Below, piece by piece: positions 24,094 through 34,388 of a stretch of 42,223 nucleotides of DNA (its first letter is position 1; the number at the start of each line of letters is the position of its first letter). A program made the translations under genes and the position numbers. The stretch comes from Macrocybe gigantea (Eukaryota > Basidiomycota > Agaricomycetes > Agaricales > Callistosporiaceae), in contig SJRY01000190.1 in NCBI GenBank assembly GCA_011319805.1, forward strand, positions 1-42,223, in the 5' to 3' direction. The notes under the pieces were generated by a model that worked only from the letters and a program-made list of their open reading frames with translations, did not search any database and had not been told where the DNA came from.

Positions 24094-25221
24094 TGATGAG
24101 CGCTCCGCGCCGCTGACCGCCGATAAGTCCTAATTTGGTAATCCCGCCCCCGCATTCGAAATCATACCACTACTCGGCCCCTCAGCATGATACCGCAGCC
24201 CAGCCGCTGACTTCTCGTTCGAGTACTCGGGATGTCGACAACTCCGTGAGGCTTCCATTCCAGGTCCGGACACTTCGCCAAACGCATCGCACCCGTACAT
24301 TCCGGACCTTCTGCGCTTCCTATACCGCCCAATACAGTCAGGCAGTCTTATTCCTATATGCCTCCCCTGATTTCCCAGATCCCGATATGGCAAGACTACT
24401 ACCATTTTCGATATCGCACCGCCTCACACCTTCCCGCGTTCCCGACACTGCCTCGCCGCAGTACATTCGAAACAAGGGATTTCGAGCGTGCTACCGTTTC
24501 ATCCACTCTCATTTCGAAATTCATGACTCATATTTCACTGATACATTCTACGTTCCTTAGATTATTTTCACGTTCCATTCTACGATGCGTGGCACCGGTT
24601 TCGGGATGTTCTTTTACCTACTGTTTCACCTTTTATGTTCAGATTTCGAACGGACTTACATCTCCCCGGCGTTTCAGCCACTAAACGACCCTTTCGAAAT
24701 CATACGATACGTTCTCTCATTCGGTTTCGACTCCGCCGGTTATTCCGATACTCGAAATCTTCTCATCTATAAAAACCCATGTACTTGGCATTTGTAAAAA
24801 CATAGAAAAAGTTACCGTCTCAGTCCTTCAGCAGTCTCGCAGTCTACGACTCGTGTGGAGTCCTTGTGTTATCCGATCTCAAAGTGTCACGCTCGCGTGG
24901 AGCCACCGTACTCAGTCTCGAAATCAGTGTCTCTGGCTTCGCGTGGAAGTCATTATCATCGAAACCCTTCCGAAACCCTCACTGAAGCCCTCGATATCGC
25001 GCGGGAATTCAGCTAAGTCTAACAGCCTTGTTTCGAAAACCCCGAAATCCGCTCGAAACCATCCATATTCACTTCGTTCCATTCCTCCCCTTTCACGCTA
25101 CAGTCCCTCGGGTTACTCTGTGACTTGAACAGCTCGTAGTTTATACAGCCTCGGATAGGGACTGACGCTTCCTTCATTCCACCTTGTTGGTTTGTAGGTT
25201 AGTGCTACCCGATAGTTATCA
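24094..25221 (+). repeat. 5' LTR of Gypsy family A
   Basis: 1128 bp, TG...CA ended. It contains a TATA box at 24768-24774 and six TTCGAA palindromes that I could count by eye (near 24158, 24467, 24514, 24647, 24692 and 25032). Its end is directly followed by ttt and a TGG-type primer-binding site. Confidence 0.95.
24768..24774 (+). promoter_or_regulatory. TATA box in the 5' LTR
   Basis: TATAAAA inside the LTR, repeated at 35063-35069 in the 3' LTR. This is the likely core promoter for the genomic RNA; the U3/R border would lie about 30 bases downstream. Confidence 0.6.
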
Positions 25222-25224
25222 TTT

Positions 25225-25244
25225 TGGAGCCCACCGCGAGGGGC
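25225..25244 (+). promoter_or_regulatory. Putative primer-binding site of Gypsy family A
   Basis: Starts with TGG three bases after the LTR end and reads tggagcccaccgcgaggggc, so it would pair with the 3' end of a tRNA ending in GGGCTCCA. I could not identify which tRNA from this window. Confidence 0.55.
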
Positions 25245-25634
25245 TAGTTCAAGATTTCAAGTAACCCCAACCGCCAATCTTCTACCTCGTCCACTGTTAC
25301 CTCCCGCGCCCAGGCAGCCGCTCGCAGGAGACAAACCCCGGGTCCCCGAAATCTCCGTCGATCACCTGTTCCGCGCTCCCGAGCACCCTCTCCTGAACTC
25401 CTTATCTCTCTTCCCGACTCGCTACCTTCATCTCCCGAACCCTTATCCCCAGCCTCAGTCAAACAAGAAACGGATTCCGATCTAGAACTCCTTTCAGACC
25501 CGCTTTCGACACTAGACTCAAGTCCCATCCTTATCAATCCAACTCCATCACAGTCCCCTCCTGAAAGAACCCCTTCCCGAAATATCCAACAACTCCGTGA
25601 TCTCCGACAATCAGTTCGAAATCTGTTATCCGGC

Positions 25635-26780
25635 ATGTCTAACAATGAAACCAACAATCCCGCGTCCGGCGCTGGTGCGGTGACCCCGCTCCCGCACGGC
25701 TAGTAACTATGCCAGCTCGTGGCCACTCCACAGCTCCACGTTTCGATCCCGCGCAGCCCCGTGAGCTCTCCCGATACTTCAGAGAACTCGACCACCTCTT
25801 CAGTGATGCCGGAGTCACGGGTGACGCGCAGAAGAAGGAGTATGCCATTCGTTATCCTGATTTTGCGACCTCCGAGCTTTGGGAAAGCCTCCCGGAGTTC
25901 CAAGGCCGCCCTTATGCCGACTTCCGAGATGCCATTCAGCGTCTCTACCCCGGAGCTGAAGACAAACATCGCTATAACATGGGCGATTTAGACCGGCTCA
26001 TTGGCGAAACCAGTCGCCTCGGCATCAGGACCCACGAGCAGCTCGCGGAATACTACCGCAAATTTTACACTATCACGAAGTATCTAGTTGACAAAGAAGA
26101 GATGTCGGCCAAAGAGCAAGCTAGGGCCTACGAACGCGCGTTCCCCACGGATTTACAAGCCAAAGTCCGAGATCGCCTCGAAGTCAAGTTCCCGGATTAC
26201 GATCCCTATTTCACCCACTCGCTTGTCGATATACAAGATGCCGCAGCCTACGTTTTTAAACGGGAAGAACAGCCCGGAGCTTCGTCGGTCCGTTACCAGT
26301 CCATAGCCCCCGCAACCCGAAGTACTTCAGCCGCTCCGAAACCTCTGTAAAACAGGAGGACCTTAACACCATCCTTGCGAGTATGACTCAAAACATCACA
26401 ACCGGGATCAGCGACGTTCTCGTCAAGTTTATGCAGGCACAAGCCAATACTGGAGGCTTCCGACCCCGGGCTCCCGGAAACCGTCCCGAGGGCTGTCATT
26501 TCTGTGGTAAACCCGATTGTCGCATTAGGGACTGTGAGACGGCCGAGAATTATATCGAGAAGGCCTTATCCGCCGTGATTTCAATGGGCGAATCACACTC
26601 CCGACACAGGCCGAAATTCCGAGAGCTATTCGAGGTGCCACTATGCAGGAACGTGTCAACGAATATTATAGGCAGTATCCTAACGAGCGACCACGCGGAA
26701 TTATTACCTCCAATGCAGACACCACCGGCCAAATGCTCCTTTCCGTCGCAACTTATAATCCTACAGAGAATCCCATAGTC
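25635..26780 (+). pseudogene. Gag of Gypsy family A, in three frames
   Basis: Gag forms the capsid of the intracellular particle. The likely start is the ATG at 25635 (MSNNETNNPASG), whose frame ends at TAG 25701 just as the next frame opens at 25709 with APRFDPAQPRELSRYFRELD, the usual beginning of the Gypsy capsid domain. This runs to TAA at 26350. A third frame from 26383 carries the nucleocapsid knuckle CHFCGKPDCRIRDC (26493-26534), in which the expected histidine is a cysteine. Upstream of the ATG, 25248-25634 is open in the same frame and rich in Ser/Pro/Arg but lacks an ATG. At least two single-base shifts are needed to make one gag. Confidence 0.75.
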
Positions 26781-26987
26781 CCGACGACTCCGCCTATGCT
26801 TATGCCGTAAATCCCGCTGCCAGTACCCAGGTCAACGACCGCCTGTCTGATATCCAAGAACGTATCCGTCAGCTAAATCTCGAAGCCCAAGTCCTCGCCA
26901 ACCGCCGCACCGTTATGGATCATGTCGAAATCACCCGCAGAGGTCCGCCTCGCGCAAACCGCCGAGTCAATCCCGAAACTCCTGTAG

Positions 26988-29900
26988 TTGCTTCTTCACC
27001 TCGAAATCCAGAACCATCCCCAGGTCAGCCCGAATCCCGAGGCCAGTACTTCGGCATCAAAAGGTAAAGAAAAGGAAGTATCCCCAGCTCCTTCGTCGCA
27101 GACTCTTCCTGAGAATACCCAGGCCGAAACCATCCGTCACGAGGGACCCATCCATCCCTTCCGCGATGTTCCTGAAGTTCGTTACGCTCCTCCCACCACT
27201 CGAAACTTTGCAGCTCCCGCCCCAGTAGCCAAACCAACTAACAAGGACCCCTCGAAACAACCCGCCTACAAGAACGTTTTCCCCGTCGTCGATAAGAAGC
27301 ATGCAGATGAAGTCTTCGAAACCGTTTTGAAAGGCACCACTCAAATCTCCAACGAGGCCCTCCTTTCCCTTTCCCCCGAAATCAGATCGAAGATGCGCGA
27401 GCTTGTCACTCCAAAACGGGTAGCTAACGAGACCAACCCCATCGCAGTCATGTCCCAGGAGTGCAGCATTCCCGAACCTGTGTTTCGAGCTACCATCGAG
27501 GAAATCCCCGACGAAGATACCACCCCGTCGAAATCAATCAACCTTAACGAACTCCCTTTCGGCATCGCAGATTCCAACGCCGCTACATATGGACAAGCCG
27601 CGCCACCGAGGGGCGCTACCATCATCGAAGACCCGATTTCAACCTACATTTCGAGCATGAGCCGTGACCAGATCGATCCCGAACGCCTCATCGTAGCCAA
27701 AGAGAGTCATGCCCTTCGCTCTATCACATGTCTCATCGATCATCAAGACTATGTTGAATGTGTCGTTGATCCCGGATCCCAAATTATAGCCATGTCTGAT
27801 GCAGTATGTCACAAGCTCGGGATCGCCTATGACCCTACCGTCCGCCTCGATATGCAGTCAGCCAATGGCGAAATCGACAAATCGCTTGGATTATCCCGAA
27901 ACATCCCGGTTACTATCAACGAAATCACCCTCTACGCCCAAATCCATGTATTACCTAACCCCGCCTATGATATCCTCCTCGGTCGCCCCTTTGACGTCTT
28001 AACCGAATCTCTCGTCAAAACTACCGAACGAGGATCAAACCATCACAATACACGATCCCAACACCAACAGACGTACTACGATCCCGACTCAGCCCCGTGG
28101 CAAACCGAAATACATGATGCCAGGAAAGAAGACTGCTGCAGTGGATTTTTTTCGCAGATAGAGGACACGTTAGCTGACGGCGATTACGCTTTCGTTGTTT
28201 CCTCGGACAAAACTCAAGACAATTTGGACCTTCGCCTCGATTACTATGCCCAGGTTCCTGCTCCCAATCCCGTTTCTAATTCCGCTCCCGATACGTCCAT
28301 TTCAAATTATCTTTCATCCTTATATCTTTCGGCCTGTGATATTTCCATTTCCCCGATTTCAGCTTTACTGTACGAGTCTAGTGGTCGTCCAACACGACCT
28401 CAGACGCAATTTCAGAGTGGTTTCAACACCACGAACACTTCCTCTTCCGATTTTGTTTATTTATATGATGTGACCAGGTGCGCTCCCGAACTTTCTAGAC
28501 ATACCCTCCCGAATCGCGCGATACGTTCGCGAAACGTAAATACAAGCCCGTCGCCCTCAAAGTCCGTTCCGTCGTTGCCCCACTTCCCGATAATGGCAAA
28601 TTTCGAATCCTCCGCGAAATCCGCGGAGACCCCTTGCCAGTATGCCGAAACTATCCCCAAATCCCCCTCCTTTTATCCCGACCGGTCGCTATACCGAGGA
28701 TCGTCGAAATCTCGTTGACAAGGCTCATCCCGAAGGCTTCCTTTGGCCAGAAGAACGAAGACTGATGCACCACTTTATGTGCCTCCAGAACGGCGCCTTC
28801 GCTTGGACCGACCAAGAGCGCGGTCGATTTCGAGAAGACTTTTTCCCGCCGTCGAAATCCCTGTCATTCAGCACAAGCCTTGGATTCACAAGAACATCCC
28901 GATACCTCCTGGTATTTATGATGAAATTTGTCAGCTCATTCGTCGAAAGATCGATGCCGGTGTCTATGAACCCTCGAATTCCTCCTACCGCTCCCGGTGG
29001 TTCACAGTCGTCAAGAAAGATGGCAAGTCGCTTCGCATCGTCCACTCCCTCGAGCCGCTAAACAAAGTCACCATCCGTCATTCCGGAGTTACCCCGGTCC
29101 CTGATCACTTAGCAGAACAATTTGGTGGCCGCCCCTGTGGTGCGATGCTTGACCTCTATGTTGGCTACGATGAACGACTCCTCGCTGAAAACTCTCGGGA
29201 TCTCACTACGTTCCAGACCCCCTTTGGCGCTATGCGACTTGTTACGCTCCCGATGGGCTGGACCAATTCCGTTCCTATATTCCATGATGATGTAACTTTC
29301 ATCCTACAAGACGAGATACCGCATCTTACCATCCCCTATATCGATGATGTCCCCGTGAAAGGCCCAGATTCCGAATATCGACGTCCCGATAACAGTTTCG
29401 AAACCATTCCACAGAATCCCGGCATCCGTCGCTTCGTTTGGGAACACTTTTGCAATCTGAACCGTGTTGTCCAGCGCATGAAGTATTCTGGAGGCACCTT
29501 TTCTGGCACAAAGCTCACGCTCTGTAGTCCCGAAATCACAGTTCTTGGACACCGTTGTACGCCTAAAGGTCGTCTTCCTGATGAATCCCGAGTTGTCGCA
29601 ATCAAAACTTGGAAACCGTGCCGAGACCTCTCAGACGTTCGCGCCTTCCTCGGAACGATTGGTGTCATGCGTATCTTCATTCGAAATTTCGCTCATCGCG
29701 CTGACGCCTTAGTCCGCCTTACGCGGAAGAATGTAGACTACGTCTTCGGTCAGGAGCAACTCGACGCACAGGAAGACCTGAAACAAGCCCTTATCACTTC
29801 TCCAGCTCTCCGACCCCTCGACTACAAGTCGGAAGCCCCCATTATCCTCGCCGTCGATACCTCCTACATCGCAGTCGGTTACTTCCTTTGCCAATGCGAT

Positions 29901-31923
29901 CCCGATAACCCTCGAGTCCGATATTACAACCGTTTCGGATCCATCACACTGAACGATCGCGAACGTCGCTTCTCACAGCCGAAACTCGAAATCTATGGCT
30001 TATTCCGATCGGTCCGTGCAGTACGCATGTACATCATTGGTGTACGAAACCTCGTTGTCGAAGTCGATGCCCGCTACATCAAAGGCATGCTAAACAATCC
30101 CGATATAGTCCCCTCTGCCAGTATCAATCGATGGATCCTGACGATCCTGACATTCCACTTCACACTTGTTCATGTTCCTGGCTCTAGTCACGGTCCTGAT
30201 GGTCTTTCCCGCCGACCAGGCGATCCCGAGCCTGACCAAGACGAAGATTTCGACGATTGGATCGACAGAGTCTATGGCTTCATCCATTTTGTTAACACCC
30301 CTCGATATCGTCCCGAAACACGTCGAAGTCACCTCATTTCGATATACCTAGGACAGGACATTTCAAGTGGGGAGGACAGTCAAGCTGTCTTCCATCGAAA
30401 CTCCTCCTCTCCCGAGTCCGAAGACCGTCTAGAAGCCAACCCTGACCTTCGACAGCTCAGCTCCATCCCTGATTATGTATTTGTTCCTCGTTCGAAATCA
30501 GCCATTGCCGACGATCAGCGTCTCGACCTCGTACAGGACTATTTGACCACTTGCGTCGTCCACCCAGTCTCACAGATTCTGCTTTCGAGGCCTTTGTTCG
30601 GTATTGCTTCCACTTCTTCGTTGCCGCTGACAAGTTATGGCGAAAGGACGATCAAGGTAGTCACAAACTCGTGATCCCTCGGAATCGGCGTATGAACATC
30701 ATCGCCCAAGCCCATGATGACCTCGGTCACAAGGGCATCTACCCAACACGTACCTTGGTTTGTGAGCGCTTTTGGTGGCCTCACATGCTGGCCGATATCT
30801 CTTGGTTTTGCAGGACTTGTCACATCTGTCAGCAACGACAGTCCCGACAGGTTCTCATCCCGCCAGTCGTGGCCGTTCCCGCGCCTCTTTTCGGAAAATT
30901 CTATGCCGATACCATGAAGATGCCAAAGTCCAATGGCTATCAGTACATCGTGCAAGGTCGTTGCTCCCTCACGCATTATCCTGAATTTCGAGCCCTCCGG
31001 AAAGAAAACGGTCCCGCAATCGGTGAATGGCTGTTCCAGGATGTATTATGTCGATGGGGTGGTGTTCGCGAAATTGTCACGGATAACGGTGGTCCCTTCG
31101 TGGCAGGTCTTGACTACCTCGGGAAACGCTACGGCATCTACCACATCCGAATCTCGACATACAATTCCCGCGCCAACGGGATAGCTGAGCGGCCGCATTA
31201 TGATGTTCGTCAATCACTGATAAAGGCAGCAGACGGTGTCGAAAGCAAGTGGTCACAATACGTCCATTCGGTCTTCTATGCCGAAAGAGTCACCGCCCGC
31301 CGTCGAATGGGTTGTTCACCTTATTTCGCGGTAACTGGCACCCATCCCATTCTCCCGTTCGATATCATGGAAGCAACCTACCTGCAGCCTCCTCCCGAAT
31401 CCTTACTATCATCCACAGATCTTATCGCTCGTCGAGCTGTCGCTTACAAAAACGAACTGAACAGCTACAAGCCCTTCATGCCGACGTATATGATACCCGT
31501 AGAAAAGCTGCCGAACGTTTTGAAAAGAAGCACTATCACACCATTCGTGATTTCAATTTCAAACGCGGTGCCCTAGTCCTCATCCGAAACACTCGTGTGG
31601 AGAAGAGTCTCGATCGCAAAATGCGACTTCGGTATCTCGGACCACTTATCGTTGTCTCCCGGAATTTCGGAGGCGCTTACATCGTTGCCGAACTCGATGG
31701 CACAGTCCTGGATCGCCCCGTAGCAGCATTTCGAGTCATCCCGTACTTCGCTCGCCGTGAAATCACCATTCCCGAAACACTTCTCGATATCGACGCTGAC
31801 CGGCTTCGTGAAATGCAAGTCTCAAACGATCAAGGCGACGAAATCCCGGACGATTTCGACGTACCTACCGATAGCGATCCCGAAGTTGATTCCGACGTTG
31901 AAATACTTTCGGCACCACATTAG
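26988..31923 (+). pseudogene. Pol of Gypsy family A: protease, RT, RNase H, integrase
   Basis: The protease has VVDPGSQI (near 27760, proline in place of the usual D-S/T-G serine) and ILLGRPF. The N-terminal RT linker (WPEERRLMHHFMCLQNGAF) is in the frame of 28642, while the RT fingers (HKPWIHKNIPIPPGIYDEI) are in the frame of 28743, so a base is missing near 28850. The catalytic YIDD is at 29338-29349. RNase H begins about 29840 with VDTSYIAVGYFLCQ. Integrase is in a further frame from 30551: the HHCC finger (AHDDLGHKG to CRTCHICQQ), the first Asp in FYADTMKM and the second in VTDNGGPF. Its C-terminal GPY/F-like module (YLGPLIVVSRNFGGAYIVAE) is in the frame of 31249, ending 31923. No chromodomain is seen. 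Four or more shifts break what should be one polyprotein. Confidence 0.85.
30365..30379 (+). promoter_or_regulatory. Internal exact copy of the polypurine tract (candidate central PPT)
   Basis: aagtggggaggacag occurs here, between the RNase H and integrase coding parts, and again exactly at 34373-34387, directly before the 3' LTR. In retroviruses such as lentiviruses and in Ty1 an internal PPT primes a second plus strand. Here it is only a sequence match. Confidence 0.5.
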
Positions 31924-32089
31924 CTTAGCTCACTTCATTAAGTCCAACTCTTTTCGCGTTCATTCACTACCATTTTCTTTGTTATTTGACACCTCACTTA
32001 CCATTATCTATTTTCACGATCCTTTCAAGTCCAGTTTCACGTCCATCAGAAACAAAAAATAACGGATTCAAAAACAATTATTACAAATT

Positions 32090-32915
32090 TTATAGTTCGG
32101 ACGAGATTCCACCGAACTCATCTTCCTCTTCATCCGTCTCGCCCTCACTCTCATCTGACGACTCGTTTTCTTTCTGGTCATCGCCTTCTTCACCGCTCTC
32201 CTCCGACGTCTCTTCTCCAGACTCCGATCCCGACGACGCTCCCGAGCTTTCCGACGAATCGACCCCAGTATCAATCGATGGCGGTATCGAAACCGCGAGC
32301 TCCCGAACCGTTGGCATTTCGACCGATGTCCCGACGCCTCTCGAAACCATCGACTCCCGACGCTGCGCAAGTAGCCAGCGGACTTCGGTTTCGACCGCCC
32401 TCGGAACGTTCTGTGCCATGAATTGATGGACTTGAGTTAAGAGTCGACGCTGTTGTAACTCTGTTGCCCGACGAACGTGTTGAAGGACGTTGCCGCCAAG
32501 CTCCAGGAATTCCTCCCGACGATCGGCGCGTTCGCGCATAGTACGAGCGGCCGTTTCAAGAGTATCCGCCAGATCGTACATGTGTCGGGAATCCTCGTTC
32601 ATACTCCGGAAGGAGTTCCCTAGAAATTCGAAGGCCTTGATATCGTACGGGAGTACGAAATTATAAATGTCCTCGTAATCCCGATTATCGAACCGGAGGG
32701 CGTCTCGCAACTGGACGTCGCTATCCCGAACACGATCGGCAGCAAGGCGCGTCGCGGTCTCGGCAATGTCTTCGAAACCATCGGGCACGTTTGGGGCTTC
32801 GACAGCCTCCCTCCAGAAATCCCGATCTTCGAAATCGTCCGCGGCAGGCAGTGTTCCCGTTTCGAACCATTGACGTGGCCCGGGAAGTCCTGCTCACGAA
32901 AATAATGAAGCAATT

Positions 32916-32954
<39 letters not shown>

Positions 32955-34125
32955 TATAGACTTACGATCGCGAAAGCCCGGACCGTAGCGCGAGTCCATT
33001 GGTGGCACCGGCATCGGAGGAGGCGTAGGCGCAATAATTGGTTCCGGACGATACGGGATGTCCTCCGAAGGCGCATGCATTTCGATATCCTCGAGATGGG
33101 ACGGCGGCTCCTGCGAAGTCTCCGAAATCGATTCCTCGGCCTCGGTATCGTAAGCTCGCATCTTGCCCTTCCCCTTTGGATCGCGACGCGGTCTTGGCTC
33201 GGCATCCTCGTCCCTAGGCTTTGAATGGACGGTCTTTCGAGACCGTGACCTTGTTCGCATGACCCCGTCGCCAGAGTCAGTTTTAATCCGTGAAGTAGTT
33301 TTAGCTGATTTCGCAGCACGCGGCCTTTTGAACGAGCAGCCGAGCTGTTTTTCGACGCAGCGTCGACAAGGGCCCGGCTCGGAATCGATCCTCTCGCAGA
33401 CTTCGAGGTCGGCCTTCTTACACCGTTCGCACTAAACCGCGGTAGGACTCAGAAACAGTCCGGCGGCAAAGAGACACAATCACTCACCCGCTCATCACCC
33501 GTAACCTCCTCGAAATCGAGTTTCAGGCGGCGCTCCCGATATCGCTGCTGCGCGAGCTTGTTCTTCTCCCGGCGAGCCGCTTTCTTTTCATCCTCGTCGG
33601 CACGCCGTCGTTTCGCTCCCGAATCCGCACCACCAGCTGCAGAATCTGACGCCCCACGCTTTCGAGAAGGTCCCGCAGTTGGGACACGCGTAGTCGGCAT
33701 CGCGTTCGGCGGCACCAGGGGACCATCCGCGAGCACCATTCCGCCAAGCGAAGAACCTTCGAAATCAGCAATCCAGTGTAGTGGAGACGAAATAGCGTGG
33801 CTCACCAGATCCCGGGCTTTCGTACAGGCCCCCAACCTCATCCCGACGATCCTCGTCCAGGCGGCCGACCCACTCGTTGTATCGCGAAACCCAATCCTGA
33901 AAGACGTCTTCGGGAACGTCTTGACCCTCCTTTGCCCACTCATCCTAATGTCAATACGGATAAAGATATCGCCTCACTCACTCCCCGTTGGACTTACAAA
34001 ACGTTTCGAGACCGCAGCGCTAAAGGCCTTGATGGCCTCAACGCTCGCGTTCGGTCCGGGGACGCCTCGAAGAGCCCTTCAAGCTCGGCAATAGAAGTTT
34101 CGGTCTTGACGATTTCGGCGGACAT
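32090..34125 (-). CDS. Antisense five-exon gene inside the Gypsy element: cysteine-cluster protein
   Basis: Encoded opposite to gag-pol, between integrase and the 3' LTR. Exons on the minus strand: 33998-34125, 33806-33944, 33488-33756, 32966-33431, 32090-32889; every junction is GT-AG and joins in frame. Coding length is 1802 bases, one short of 601 codons, and the missing base falls in exon 1 near 34070, where the frame changes from IAELEGLFEA to VPGPNASVEAIKAFSAAVSK. The protein has an N-terminal helical part (EWAKEGQDVPEDVFQDWV), a basic region (KKAARREKNKLAQQRYRERR) resembling a bZIP basic segment, a cysteine cluster with CERCKK, CRRC and GCSF reminiscent of fungal zinc-binuclear clusters, a proline-rich linker, a helical region and a Glu/Ser-rich acidic tail. 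Intron 4 holds a run of 34 A (plus strand). I infer a nuclear DNA-binding or chromatin role; function is unknown. Confidence 0.75.
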
Positions 34126-34222
34126 GTCGTGCACAAGACGGTTTCGAGAAGCGATGCGATTTGGCGAGAGCTGAGATTTCGACGAGTCGACAAGAAAGGT
34201 GTTCGTACCCATCCCACCCTCC

Positions 34223-34230
34223 CTTTTATG
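34223..34230 (-). promoter_or_regulatory. TATA-like box of the antisense gene
   Basis: CATAAAAG on the minus strand, about 100 bases upstream of the ATG at 34125. It lies inside the element, outside the LTR, so the antisense gene could have its own promoter. Confidence 0.4.
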
Positions 34231-34372
34231 CAGGCGAAATCTGTAAACGACGGGAACGCCCGAAATGCCTCGCGACTTCGTCATGGCAGATCACCTCGCG
34301 AAACCCACGTTACCCGAATAACGACCAAGGTCGCCGTTCAATGGGAATGCCGACTGAGGACAGTCGACCGCT

Positions 34373-34388
34373 AAGTGGGGAGGACAGA
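34373..34388 (+). promoter_or_regulatory. 3' polypurine tract of Gypsy family A
   Basis: aagtggggaggacaga, purine-rich and ending immediately before the first base of the 3' LTR at 34389, the expected plus-strand primer site. Confidence 0.75.

Noticed and set aside
23705..25128. 91-codon and related frames repeated in three places within the LTRs
   Set aside because: They recur only because the LTR is present several times, and they cross the TATA and presumed R regions; no domain.
25244..25657. Minus-strand 137-codon frame opposite the gag leader
   Set aside because: Mirror of a GC-biased plus-strand open frame; no introns, start context or domain to support it.
30551..30674. Programmed -1 frameshift between RNase H and integrase
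   Set aside because: The frames do overlap, but many other shifts occur in the same pol and I see no clear slippery site with a following structure, so a lesion is more likely.
32917..32950. A34 run as the poly(A) tail of a retroposed gene
   Set aside because: It lies inside a GT-AG intron of the antisense gene, without target duplication or 3' end of any gene next to it; a homopolymer expansion is simpler.
32090..34125. Antisense gene as a host gene simply interrupted by the transposon
   Set aside because: It lies wholly between integrase and the polypurine tract of one element whose LTRs and target duplication are intact, so it is part of the element. Capture from a host at some earlier time remains possible.
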